Source of the DNA: Lachnospiraceae bacterium
GTDB lineage: Bacteria > Bacillota_A > Clostridia > Lachnospirales > Lachnospiraceae
Assembly: GCA_017626435.1 (NCBI GenBank)
Contig: JAGAIR010000008.1
Coordinates: forward strand, 1-64,000
Length of the DNA: 64,000 bases
Reading direction: 5' to 3'
A program made the position numbers and the translations under genes. Positions 7,947-16,036 of the stretch are shown here, in pieces. The notes under the pieces were generated by a model. The model was given only the letters and a program-made list of their open reading frames with translations. It searched no databases and had not been told where the DNA came from. The first letter of the stretch is position 1. The number at the start of each line of letters is the position of its first letter.

Positions 7947-9673
7947 TCAATATATTGCAAAGACGCTTTGCGTTATCAAGACAAGGGGCTGTTGATTTGA
8001 TAAAAGGGTGTATTGCTTGTGTTGCGCAGGATATATCCTTAATGCTTCCTGTCGGACTTCTGTATTACTTTGTCATTGATACCATGAATGGGGATATCAA
8101 TGGAAATCGAGTTGCTTTCTATGTAATTGGTACTTTCGTTTGCCTTGCCCTCATATTTATTGTGACCTGGTTTCAATATAATGCGACTTATTTAGCAACT
8201 TATGTAGAAAGCGGGGTAAGGCGCATTTCCTTAGCCGAACAACTCCGTAAAATCCCGCTATCTTTTTTTGGTAAAAAAGACCTTGCCGATTTGACAAATT
8301 CCATTATGGGTGATTGTGCAACACTTGAAATGGCATTTTCCCATTACGTACCCGCTTTGGCAGGTTCTTTAATTTCAACAACGCTGATTGCGGTTTGCCT
8401 ATTTGCTTACGACTGGCGTATGGCTCTTGCGGCGGTTTGGGTTTTGCCTATTGCATTTGCAATCACGTTTTTTTCATCACGGATACAAGAATATTTTAAT
8501 CGTAAATCCGTAGTGGCAAATGTCGCCCTTGAAAACGGGGTGCAGGAGTGCATGGAATGTTTACAGGACCTGAAAGCGAATAATGCGGAAACAAACTATT
8601 TGAAAGGACTTGACAAGAAAATTGACTATGTGGAAAAGCGACATATTATTACAGAACTTGGAACAGCCCTGTTTGTTGTTTCGTCAACATTGATATTAAA
8701 GTTTGGGATTGCTACGGTTGCGCTTGTAGGATCTGCGCTGCTTATTCGCGGGGAGATTGATATTCCGCTGTTCTTTATGTTCTTGCTTGTCGCTTCAAGA
8801 TTGTATGCTCCGCTGGAAGGCGCATTACAAAATCTTGCGGCGGTGATCTCTACCAAAACGAACATAAACCGTATGAATGAAATTCTTGAACATCCTGTTC
8901 AGACGGGCAGTAACAGAGTGACAAACAGAGGTTATGATATTGTGTTCGATCATGTAGCTTTTGCCTACAATACTGGGGAAACGGTTTTGAAAGATGTGTC
9001 CTTTACTGCAAAACAAGGGGAAGTTACCGCTTTAGTCGGTCCGTCCGGCGGAGGCAAAACTACAGTATCACGCCTTGCTGCAAGATTTTGGGATATCAAC
9101 AAAGGGAAAATCACTGTCGGCGGTATGGATATTTCAAAAATAGAACCGGAAACATTATTGTCACTGTACTCTATCGTATTTCAAGATGTAACACTGTTCA
9201 ATAATACAATTATGGAAAATATCAGAATAGGCAGAAAAGACGCTACTGACGAAGAAGTGATTGCGGCTGCAAGGTTGGCAAATTGTGAGGAATTTGCTTC
9301 AAAACTTTCGGATGGCTATAACAGTATGATTGGAGAAAATGGTTGTGAACTGTCCGGTGGCGAAAGACAGCGTATTTCAATCGCCCGTGCTTTTCTTAAA
9401 AATTCCCCTATTATTTTACTGGACGAAGTAACAGCAAGTCTTGATGTAGAAAACGAAACTCTGATACAAGCTGCTTTATCAAGGCTGATAAAAGATAAGA
9501 CGGTACTTGTGATTGCTCATCGTATGCGTACTGTAAGTGGCGCAGATAAAGTAGTCGTACTTTCTGATGGTACGGTTGCAGAACAGGGAACACCAGAGGA
9601 ACTGATGAGCACCGGGACAATTTATCCCCACATGGTAAAGCTCCAAACAATTAGTCAAGATTGGGGGATTTAG
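7943..9673 (+). CDS. ABC transporter, fused permease/ATPase (half 2)
   Basis: A 576-aa partner of the preceding gene with the same layout: six membrane segments to about residue 300, then an ATPase domain with Walker A GPSGGGKTT, signature ELSGGERQRISIARA, Walker B IILLDEVTASLD and H-loop IAHR. Both halves keep the catalytic Glu, so no degenerate ATP site is evident, unlike many heterodimeric exporters. The start is ATG 7943, 7 nt after GGAGG (7931-7935) and overlapping the upstream stop by 4 nt; longer readings upstream lack a ribosome site. It ends the operon; a truncated KTR gene follows two bases later. Confidence 0.93.
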   Translation: MINILQRRFALSRQGAVDLIKGCIACVAQDISLMLPVGLLYYFVIDTMNGDINGNRVAFYVIGTFVCLALIFIVTWFQYNATYLATYVESGVRRISLAEQLRKIPLSFFGKKDLADLTNSIMGDCATLEMAFSHYVPALAGSLISTTLIAVCLFAYDWRMALAAVWVLPIAFAITFFSSRIQEYFNRKSVVANVALENGVQECMECLQDLKANNAETNYLKGLDKKIDYVEKRHIITELGTALFVVSSTLILKFGIATVALVGSALLIRGEIDIPLFFMFLLVASRLYAPLEGALQNLAAVISTKTNINRMNEILEHPVQTGSNRVTNRGYDIVFDHVAFAYNTGETVLKDVSFTAKQGEVTALVGPSGGGKTTVSRLAARFWDINKGKITVGGMDISKIEPETLLSLYSIVFQDVTLFNNTIMENIRIGRKDATDEEVIAAARLANCEEFASKLSDGYNSMIGENGCELSGGERQRISIARAFLKNSPIILLDEVTASLDVENETLIQAALSRLIKDKTVLVIAHRMRTVSGADKVVVLSDGTVAEQGTPEELMSTGTIYPHMVKLQTISQDWGI

Positions 9674-9674
9674 G

Positions 9675-9743
9675 ATGAGTACCAAGTGGATCATATGTCC
9701 GATATGTCAAAGTAAAACGCGATTAAAAATGCGGGAAGAATAG
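9675..9743 (+). pseudogene. Truncated cysteine-rich KTR protein
   Basis: ATG 9675 opens MSTKWIICPICQSKTRLKMR then EE and a stop. This is the first third of the small 'cysteine-rich KTR' family (normally about 55-60 aa with a second CPKC pair), found beside resistance genes and conjugative elements in Firmicutes. The second zinc-binding half is missing, so the product could not form the paired site. It begins directly after the ABC gene, which suggests it once travelled with it. The match is from memory of the family. Confidence 0.5.
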
Positions 9744-9764
9744 TCAAGCGAGTCGTCTATTGCC

Positions 9765-9814
9765 AAAGCATTTCAATCAGTTTCCCATATCCCGTTTATT
9801 TTGTGCTATAATGT
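9765..9814 (+). repeat. 50-bp imperfect direct repeat, copy B; likely promoter of isoprenoid gene
   Basis: Matches 970-1019 at 44 of 50 bases. It ends with the extended -10 TGCTATAAT (TATAAT at 9807-9812), about 150 bp before the isoprenoid synthase gene. The stretch 9815-9955 has no gene and shows weak likeness to 1075-1160. Confidence 0.5.
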
Positions 9815-9959
9815 TTTATGTGATTTTTTTCCTTAAGAGTTATCGATTGTTTTAATTTTGTACTTAGGTTTGTTATGGAGAGCCATATCAAAATAAAGGA
9901 AAGTGTTCAATACACATAGAAAGTGAGTGAAATAGTATACTAACGATGGGAGAGGAAAT

Positions 9960-11138
9960 ATGAGAGAAACAAGAGAAATCAGGGCAGTATGGCAACAACA
10001 GCCAGAAAGCTTTCCAGTTTTCCTAAAGGAGAATCCCAGTGTTTTTTGGAAGACAGATACCAGACAGAAAAAAGAAAATGAGGCACTTGTGCAGGAGTTT
10101 TCCCAACGGGTACAGAAGAAATTCCGGCAAAAACCAAAAAATGCAGATGCACGAAGGCAATGGGAACAGAATTTAGAACAGGATTTTCAGGATTTTCTTG
10201 GAAGAGAAAAGATACTGTCTCTTTCCGAATGGATGGACCCAAAACTGTTGGATGCATTGAAACGGGAAACAAAACATTTTATTGATAAAGTCAGAAACTT
10301 TGACGAAACATTAAATCAGGAGCAGATCTGGCAGAGCATGAAGAATTATCTTGTCTATGCTATGATTGTGGAACTGCAGGGAGAAGAACAGAATGCAAAG
10401 AGTCCGATTCTGGCGTATAGCCTGCTTTATCCCTATACGGACAATTATATTGATGATAAACGAGTCTCTACACAGGAAAAAGAACGATATAATCGGATGA
10501 TTGCTTCCAAATTAATGAAACAGGCAGTAAGACCCGAAAAACCTCTGGAAGAGAAGACATGCTGTCTTTTAGATATGATTCTGAAAGATTATCAAGGAGA
10601 AAAACAGAAAAGAATAGCAGAAACGCTGTTGCATCTGTTGGAAGCGCAGAATCAGAGCATCACACAGCAGAAAGCAGGTGTAGCAGAAGAACAGATTCTG
10701 GAGATTTCCATCAGGAAGGGGAGTGCCTCGGTATTGGCAGATTATCTTTTTGCGGCATCGGACTGGCTGGAAGATGAGGAGAAGTTCTATCTGAAATTCG
10801 GATTTCTGTTACAGCTGGTAGATGATCTGCAGGATATCAAGGAAGACCGGGAAAACGGAAGACATACGTTGATGACGCAGGCGGAGGAATGGCAGAAGCT
10901 GGAGCAGTGTGTCAATCATTTGCTATGGTTTTCCTGGAATGTGATTCGTGGATTTCATCCTAAAAATCCGGGAATAAAAAGTTTTATACTAAAAAACTGC
11001 GTGGAAATTTCACTTTTGGCAGTAGCCATGAATCAGCAATTCTTCTCAATGGAATACCTGAAAGCATTGGAACCATATCTTCCTTTTTCTTTAGAGTTTT
11101 TAAAAAAGAGAAAGAAACAGATTTCAGTCCCAATATAA
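9960..11138 (+). CDS. Class I isoprenoid-synthase-like protein
   Basis: A 392-aa all-helical protein without signal peptide. Two acidic metal-binding motifs of the class I prenyltransferase/terpene synthase fold are seen: D161-N-Y-I-D165-D166 in the middle and DDLQD at 288-292, about 125 residues apart, as in trans-prenyltransferases and class I cyclases. It lacks the usual polyprenyl synthetase sequence around DDxxD. It fits the group annotated as 'class 1 isoprenoid biosynthesis enzyme', which has few characterised members. The N-terminal about 110 residues are charged and not recognised. A cis-prenyltransferase lies two genes on, so the two may make or use the same polyprenyl diphosphate (inference). 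GAGAGGAAAT precedes ATG 9960. Confidence 0.7.
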   Translation: MRETREIRAVWQQQPESFPVFLKENPSVFWKTDTRQKKENEALVQEFSQRVQKKFRQKPKNADARRQWEQNLEQDFQDFLGREKILSLSEWMDPKLLDALKRETKHFIDKVRNFDETLNQEQIWQSMKNYLVYAMIVELQGEEQNAKSPILAYSLLYPYTDNYIDDKRVSTQEKERYNRMIASKLMKQAVRPEKPLEEKTCCLLDMILKDYQGEKQKRIAETLLHLLEAQNQSITQQKAGVAEEQILEISIRKGSASVLADYLFAASDWLEDEEKFYLKFGFLLQLVDDLQDIKEDRENGRHTLMTQAEEWQKLEQCVNHLLWFSWNVIRGFHPKNPGIKSFILKNCVEISLLAVAMNQQFFSMEYLKALEPYLPFSLEFLKKRKKQISVPI

Positions 11139-11213
11139 ACTGGTATATGTTCTGGAAAACCATAACATATATGAGTGCATGAAATGAAATAGGATAGAAA
11201 GGATAAGATAACG

Positions 11214-12065
11214 ATGGTAAAAATCATTTCAGACAGTACATGTGACCTATCCAGGGAGTTGCTACAAAAGTATGAGATATCAATTTTACCCTTACACATT
11301 ATTTTGGGGGAAAGGGAGTTTGAGGACGGTCAGGATATTTTGCCGGATGATATCTATCAATGGTCAGATGAGCATAAGAGCACACCAAAAACCTCAGCTC
11401 CGGCGTTGGATAAAACCATGGAGTTACTGAGACCTTATGTGGAAGCAGGCAGAGAAGTAGTATGTTTTTCCATATCAGAAGATATGTCGACATCAGCGAA
11501 TGTTATGCGTCTTGCGGCAGAAGAGCTGGATGGGAGTCATTTGGTTACTGTTATCAATTCAGCAAACCTTTCTACCGGTATCGGACTTCTGGTGGTTGAA
11601 GCAGCCATTATGGCACAGGAAGGAAAGAATGCTCAAGAGATTGCACAGAAAATGGAAGAATTAAAGCCTCTTGTCCGATCCAGTTTTGTAGTAGATACAT
11701 TGGTTTATCTTCATAGAGGAGGACGATGCAGTGGCCTGGCTGCCATGGCTGGCAGTGCATTGAAACTTCATCCCAAAATTGTGGTTGAAGATGGAAGAAT
11801 GAATCCCTCTAAGAAATACCGCGGAAGGATGGATAAGATTTTAATGAACTATGTTAATGATATGGAGAATGATCTGAAAAATGCAAAAAAGGACCGGGTA
11901 TTCATTACACATTCCGGATGTGATCAAGAGACAATAGAAATGATTCGTGCTTACCTGGATCGTTTAAAAGTTTTTGATGAAATCCTGATCACCAGAGCCG
12001 GCGGAGTGATATCTAGTCATTGTGGACCAGGAACACTGGGAGTTTTATTTCTCTCAAAAAGCTGA
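11214..12065 (+). CDS. DegV family fatty-acid-binding protein
   Basis: A 283-aa protein opening with KIISDSTCDLSRELLQKY, the DegV start, and TSAPALDKTMELLRPY, SISEDMSTSANVMRLAAEEL and DTLVYLHRGGRCSGLAA later. DegV/FakB proteins bind a single fatty acid and in characterised cases hand it to a FakA kinase. It lies between the two isoprenoid-type genes with gaps of 75 and about 130 bp, so it may be co-expressed and might bind an isoprenoid or fatty-acid ligand for them (inference). Upstream at 11144-11171 is an 8-bp inverted repeat (TATATGTT/AACATATA). The family is certain and the ligand unknown. Confidence 0.9.
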   Translation: MVKIISDSTCDLSRELLQKYEISILPLHIILGEREFEDGQDILPDDIYQWSDEHKSTPKTSAPALDKTMELLRPYVEAGREVVCFSISEDMSTSANVMRLAAEELDGSHLVTVINSANLSTGIGLLVVEAAIMAQEGKNAQEIAQKMEELKPLVRSSFVVDTLVYLHRGGRCSGLAAMAGSALKLHPKIVVEDGRMNPSKKYRGRMDKILMNYVNDMENDLKNAKKDRVFITHSGCDQETIEMIRAYLDRLKVFDEILITRAGGVISSHCGPGTLGVLFLSKS

Positions 12066-12194
12066 TTCATTGATTGAAATAATTTAGTATAATAATTTGT
12101 CCTTTGCCAATAATAATTGGAAAAATATTAAAAATTTCGATATGCACAATAGGTAAAGGTAAATAAAAATCCCTTTGCAGAAATGAGGTGGATG

Positions 12195-12806
12195 ATGTAT
12201 CGTATTCCAAGACATATTGGAGTGATTCCCGACGGAAACAGAAGATGGGCGAAGGAAAATGGTTTAAAGAAGGAAGAAGGATATGCCTTCGGTCTGAAGC
12301 CTGGATTAACCCTTTTGCGGATGGCAAAACAATTCGGTGTACAGGAATTGACCTATTATGGATTCACAGTAGATAATTGCAAACGTCCCAAGGAACAGGT
12401 GAAATCATTTTCAAAAGCCTGTGTGGAAGCCGCAAAAATGATAGAGCAGGAAAATGTAACATTATATGTGGTAGGTAATACCAAATCCCCCTGCTTTCCA
12501 AAGGAATTACTGCCATATGCAGAGTGGAGGAAAGAGGATGCTTCATCAGAAAAAATGAAAGTAAACTTACTGGTAAATTACGGATGGGAATGGGATATGA
12601 AAAATGACTGGGTTTCCCAAAATATTTCCAGAGTAGATATGGTGATACGCTGGGGAGGAATGTGCCGGTTATCTGGTTTTCTTCCAATTCAGACTGTATA
12701 TTCTGATTTTTATATTGTAAAAGAATTTTGGCCGGATTTTAAAGAAGAGCAGTTTCAAAATGCGTTGGACTGGTATCAGAAACAGGATGTGACGCTGGGG
12801 GGATAA
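12195..12806 (+). CDS. Atypical cis-prenyltransferase (undecaprenyl diphosphate synthase family)
   Basis: A 203-aa protein, about 45 residues shorter than UppS. The start HIGVIPDGNRRWAKENGL keeps the catalytic Asp (D13) and the allylic-site DGNxRWA motif. The usual GHxxG becomes GYAFG (Tyr 30 for His). The C-terminal R-T-S/G-G-E-R-S-N-F-L-L-W-Q block is R152-W-G-G-M-C-R158-L-S160-G-F-L-P-I-Q. It keeps both Arg and the Ser but has Met for Glu, and D171 stands for the metal-binding Glu. It is thus probably not the housekeeping UppS but a specialised short-chain or head-to-middle enzyme (inference). The start ATG 12195 follows GAGGTGG at 12185; ATG 12183 and 12192 are alternatives. Confidence 0.75.
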   Translation: MYRIPRHIGVIPDGNRRWAKENGLKKEEGYAFGLKPGLTLLRMAKQFGVQELTYYGFTVDNCKRPKEQVKSFSKACVEAAKMIEQENVTLYVVGNTKSPCFPKELLPYAEWRKEDASSEKMKVNLLVNYGWEWDMKNDWVSQNISRVDMVIRWGGMCRLSGFLPIQTVYSDFYIVKEFWPDFKEEQFQNALDWYQKQDVTLGG

Positions 12807-12887
12807 AGTCATCTCCTGTTCTGTATTGTCATATCAGAATTCTGTGAGATAGTATAATAAGCCTGTTCAAGGATGGAGGTGGTAAAG

Positions 12888-13844
12888 ATGGCTGAACTGG
12901 AATTTATAAAGAATATTCATTATAGAGAGTTATGTTTAGAGGAAATAGACCGGAAATTATTTGAAAATTTCATCCGTCATCAAAAGGTTACAAGGTGCTG
13001 GAGAAAAGAAAATAATATATGGATAATCAAAAATGCTCCTTTTATTGATGACTGGACAGAAAAAGATTATCAGACATTGATTGATTGTCTGAAACATACG
13101 ATTACATCAGGTGGTTTTGTATATGCTGCCTTTTATGATGGCAGTTTGAAGGGGTTTGTATCCGTTGAGCCTGTTCTGTTTGGTGGGGAACAAAAATATC
13201 TTGATTTATCAAGTATCCATGTGTCTGAAGATATGCGTGGCCAAGGGATTGGAAAATCCCTTTTTCTTGCGGCAAAAGACTGGGCTAAGAAAAAGGGAGC
13301 AAAAAAGCTTTATATATCTTCACATTCTGCTGTTGAAAGCCAGGCATTTTACAAAGCGATGGGATGTGTTGAAGCACAAGAGTATGATCAAAAGCATGTG
13401 GAGCAGGAACCTTATGACTGTCAGCTGGAATGTGAATTGTTAAAAGGTATTACATATAAAACAGAGAAAAAATTTAAAGAACAACAACTAAAGGAGTTAT
13501 TTGAATCTGTTCATTGGCTGTCAGCAAATTATAGTGTTCGTTTGGTGAATGCACTGGTACAATCTGATACTGTGATCTCTGCATGGGATGGTGATAAATT
13601 GATTGGTTTGATCAATGCGATAGACGATGGGGAATTGACTGCATACGCACATTATTTATTGATCAATCCAGAATATCAGAAAATGGGGATTGGCACAGAA
13701 TTGATTGTCAGGTTAAAAAGGAGATATGAGGGATATCTGAATTTGATATTAATGGCAGAAAATAAGGAACTGGTGTACTTCTATGAGAAACTGGGATTTA
13801 AGGTACTCGAAGGCGCAATTCCTATGGTGTTACAAACTTTATAG
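12888..13844 (+). CDS. Tandem GNAT-family N-acetyltransferase
   Basis: A 318-aa protein made of two acetyltransferase domains. The first (about 40-185) has the acetyl-CoA loop SEDMRGQGIGKSLFLAA and the family end SQAFYKAMGC. The second (about 195-315) has NPEYQKMGIGTELIVRL and ENKELVYFYEKLGF. Both carry the R/Q-x-x-G-x-G/A motif, so both may bind acetyl-CoA. The fusion probably arose by joining two unrelated GNAT genes rather than recent duplication, as the halves differ widely. GGAGGTGG (12875-12882) sits 5 nt before ATG 12888. It is possibly transcribed alone from a TATAAT at 12853. The acceptor substrate cannot be told. Confidence 0.88.
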   Translation: MAELEFIKNIHYRELCLEEIDRKLFENFIRHQKVTRCWRKENNIWIIKNAPFIDDWTEKDYQTLIDCLKHTITSGGFVYAAFYDGSLKGFVSVEPVLFGGEQKYLDLSSIHVSEDMRGQGIGKSLFLAAKDWAKKKGAKKLYISSHSAVESQAFYKAMGCVEAQEYDQKHVEQEPYDCQLECELLKGITYKTEKKFKEQQLKELFESVHWLSANYSVRLVNALVQSDTVISAWDGDKLIGLINAIDDGELTAYAHYLLINPEYQKMGIGTELIVRLKRRYEGYLNLILMAENKELVYFYEKLGFKVLEGAIPMVLQTL

Positions 13845-13923
13845 ATAATATGGAGCAGTCTTATGTAGTCTCCAAAGAAAGGAATAAAATCAATTAAAAG
13901 ATGATGAAAAGATTAAAAGGAAA

Positions 13924-14244
13924 TTGGTTAAATCTTCCTCTGCCTTTGGAGAATATACCTTGCGTTTTGATCAGAACTATTGTCATTGGTATGACAAGAA
14001 TGAAATAGTGGAAAGAAAGGATAAGATTGTATCTGTGAAGAAAAATTCTGCAAAATCTTATCAAATCAAAATGAAGCAGGATGACGGTGTCAAATTTCAT
14101 TATATTGGCCGGGTGAAAAATGGGAAATTTTATGTACCGGAGTATCATACAGGCTGGAAAAAGAAACAGGGATACTATTATTGCAGTTCATCATTCAACC
14201 GTACACCAACTGTTCCTGTGAATAAAAAAGTATTGCTCAGATAA
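13924..14244 (+). CDS. Small hypothetical protein, start uncertain
   Basis: The open frame from 13888 to 14244 contains no ATG near its beginning. TTG 13924 (preceded by AAAAGG) would give 106 aa: VKSSSAFGEYTLRFDQNYCH... ending ...FNRTPTVPVNKKVLLR. It is rich in Lys, Tyr and aromatic residues, resembling an all-beta secreted or envelope-associated domain, but no signal peptide is encoded. ATG 13901 and 13904 lie in another frame (MMKRLKGNWLNL), so a frameshift may separate a former start from the body. A strong terminator follows. I do not recognise the family. It may be a pseudogene. Confidence 0.4.
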   Translation: MVKSSSAFGEYTLRFDQNYCHWYDKNEIVERKDKIVSVKKNSAKSYQIKMKQDDGVKFHYIGRVKNGKFYVPEYHTGWKKKQGYYYCSSSFNRTPTVPVNKKVLLR

Positions 14245-14257
14245 CCAATTAGCCAGT

Positions 14258-14298
14258 AAAACCGCCGCTATGGAATAACCATACACGGCGGTTTTTTT
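14258..14298. terminator. Bidirectional terminator
   Basis: AAAACCGCCG (14258-14267) pairs with CGGCGGTTTT (14286-14295), and an inner TATGG/CCATA stem closes the loop. Runs of A on one side and T on the other allow it to serve both the plus-strand gene and the convergent MFS gene. Confidence 0.85.
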
Positions 14299-14334
14299 GG
14301 TAACAATAGAATATCATGCATGATGGATCAGGAG

Positions 14335-15600
14335 CTATATTTCTTTTTGCCGGGATAAAATCAAGCTGAACAGGCTGCCAAGTATTCCGGTGCATAAAAA
14401 CATCACTGCCATGCCGCTTCCGGTTCCTTCGCCAACAATCCTGTGTAATATTACTGTAAATACATTCTTCTCCTGCATAAAAGGCTCAAAGACATAGTCA
14501 GCCAGGAAACCTCCTAAAAGAATTCCAATGGGAATGGTACTATACTGTATTGCGTTACGGACTGCAAACACCCTGCCCTGCAGGCAATCTGGTACCCGTT
14601 TGTATAAAATTACATTCTGCCCTGCATTGATAAAAGGAATCGGCAGACTTGCTGCTAACCCGGCAATAGACCATATTATAACATTTCTTCCTGCACCCAT
14701 CAGGAAATCTCCGAATAAAAAGGAAAAGGTAGCTGATACATAGATCATTTTTATGTTATCTTTTGGTAGTTTCCCTGTGGAAACAATGATTCCTCCCAGG
14801 ATACCTCCTATTCCCATGACAGCATTTACCGTTCCAAGTACCAGACTGTTATTTCCGCTTCTTGAAAGTATCATTGGCGAGAGAATATTTTCGTAAGTCA
14901 GTCTGGAAAAGAAATTTAACAATGCCATGGTCAATATAATATTAAGGATTCCTTTGTTGTCTGCCAGAAAAGTAACTCCTGTTCTGTAATCGGTTAAAAC
15001 AGATTTCCTGTTTTCCGTATCGGTTTCATTTTCTGGAATGGAAATCATAAATAACAGCACAAGAAATGCGATTGCAAAACTGCTTAAATCAATGATCAGA
15101 ATAATTTTTAATCCGTCCAGTGCAAAAAAGAAGGATGCAAGAACCGGCGTAAATACTGTTATGATACTGTTAGAAAAAGAGTTCATTCCGCTCACATTCG
15201 CCAGCTTGTTTTTCGGAACCATTCTTCCGATTGCCACACTGGAAGCTGGTGACTGAAAAGCATTCATAAAGCCAATTACGCAATTTACCAAATAAATATG
15301 CCAAACCTGTAATCCATTGATAAGCCAAAGTATTAAAACCAATATAGTGCAGCCCGCTGCAACACTGTCTGCTGTCAGCATGATTTTTTTCTTGTTGTGT
15401 CTGTCAACAAATGTTCCGGCAAATAAACTGACAATAATGTATGGTATATAATTACACAATGAGATCAGTGAAATAGCCAGGGCTGAAGGGTTGATTGTGT
15501 AGACCCACAGAATCAGCGCAAAACTGGTCATGGCACTGCCTGACTGTGATACTGCCTGGCTGAGCCAAAAAACGATATATTTTTTAAATTTGTTATTCAT
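14335..15600 (-). CDS. MFS transporter, macrolide-efflux (Mef-like) type
   Basis: A 421-aa membrane protein with about 12 hydrophobic segments. It starts MNNKFKKYIVFWLSQAVSQ, then GSAMTSFALILWVYTINPSA, with the loop-2 motif GTFVDRHNKKKIML. This pattern (MFS_3, Mef/EmrB-like) is usual for macrolide-type efflux pumps, though the cargo cannot be proven here. ATG 15600 is used because AAGGAG lies 9 nt before it; a longer reading to 15639 has no ribosome site. It is transcribed from a strong promoter at 15860/15832 with a leader of about 225 nt that encodes a 26-residue peptide and alternative hairpins, suggesting induction by attenuation. Confidence 0.88.
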   Translation of the reverse strand: MNNKFKKYIVFWLSQAVSQSGSAMTSFALILWVYTINPSALAISLISLCNYIPYIIVSLFAGTFVDRHNKKKIMLTADSVAAGCTILVLILWLINGLQVWHIYLVNCVIGFMNAFQSPASSVAIGRMVPKNKLANVSGMNSFSNSIITVFTPVLASFFFALDGLKIILIIDLSSFAIAFLVLLFMISIPENETDTENRKSVLTDYRTGVTFLADNKGILNIILTMALLNFFSRLTYENILSPMILSRSGNNSLVLGTVNAVMGIGGILGGIIVSTGKLPKDNIKMIYVSATFSFLFGDFLMGAGRNVIIWSIAGLAASLPIPFINAGQNVILYKRVPDCLQGRVFAVRNAIQYSTIPIGILLGGFLADYVFEPFMQEKNVFTVILHRIVGEGTGSGMAVMFLCTGILGSLFSLILSRQKEI

Positions 15601-15648
15601 TGAATTTATCTCCTTATAGATTTTTTCCCATAAGTACAAAATCCAATG

Positions 15649-15744
15649 AGGACGAATGCTTAAATGGTAAATCTGTTTATTAAATTACCTTCTGTTTGTT
15701 ATCTCTGCACAGGTTTCGTCCTGTCATCAGACCTTGTACAGAGA
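15649..15744 (-). promoter_or_regulatory. Alternative hairpins in MFS leader (attenuator candidate)
   Basis: On the minus strand, TCTCTGTACAAGGT (15744-15731) pairs with ACCTGTGCAGAGA (15714-15702), enclosing the end of the leader peptide frame. The loop and adjoining sequence AGGACGAA (15722-15715) can instead pair perfectly with TTCGTCCT (15656-15649) nearer the pump gene. The two pairings exclude each other sterically, the usual layout for translation-controlled attenuation. No strong T run follows the second hairpin, so control might be at translation instead. Confidence 0.5.
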
Positions 15745-15779
15745 AAAGAGCTTAAATCAATTATCATATGGCATAGCAT
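15699..15779 (-). CDS. 26-aa leader peptide of MFS pump
   Basis: The minus-strand ATG 15779-15777 is preceded by GGAGGTGATC, an almost complete match to the 16S 3' end. It encodes MLCHMIIDLSSFLCTRSDDR then TKPVQR and a stop. The codons for the C-terminal half lie inside the first attenuator hairpin. A short, strongly initiated frame in the leader of an efflux gene is typical of ribosome-stalling regulation by an antibiotic (known for Erm and Mef-type genes). The specific drug is unknown. Confidence 0.55.
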   Translation of the reverse strand: MLCHMIIDLSSFLCTRSDDRTKPVQR

Positions 15780-15831
15780 GCGATCACCTCCATCGAATTC
15801 AAATCGTGTCTGATTGACAGATATCAAAATT

Positions 15832-15860
15832 ATCATAGAACAGAAAATCTGCAAAGTCAA
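15832..15860 (-). promoter_or_regulatory. Promoter of MFS pump
   Basis: Minus strand TTGACT (15860-15855), 17-bp spacer, TATGAT (15837-15832). It is about 50 bp before the leader peptide start. The remaining gene-free part up to 16036 holds the divergent sigma-factor promoter region, with a GTGACC-like -35 at about 15953. Confidence 0.75.
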
Positions 15861-16036
15861 TAATGTACTGGGTTGTTGCCCGCAGAAAAATTGGTTATTC
15901 TTGTGTCAAAAGGGTGTACATGACCGGGAGTAATGAATGAAAAATTTTTTCTCGTGACCATTTTGGGACTTTTAGTGTATATATTAGTGAATGATAGTTT
16001 ACCGGTATTATTATCATTTGCCAGGAGGTGATTGTT

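Noticed and set aside
11144..11171. 8-bp inverted repeat TATATGTT/AACATATA as a terminator
   Set aside because: AT-only stem with a 12-nt loop and no T run; at most a weak operator.
12195..12806. Call as housekeeping uppS
   Set aside because: Too short, with substitutions at the His of GHxxG and the Glu of the Arg/Gly-Gly-Glu motif.
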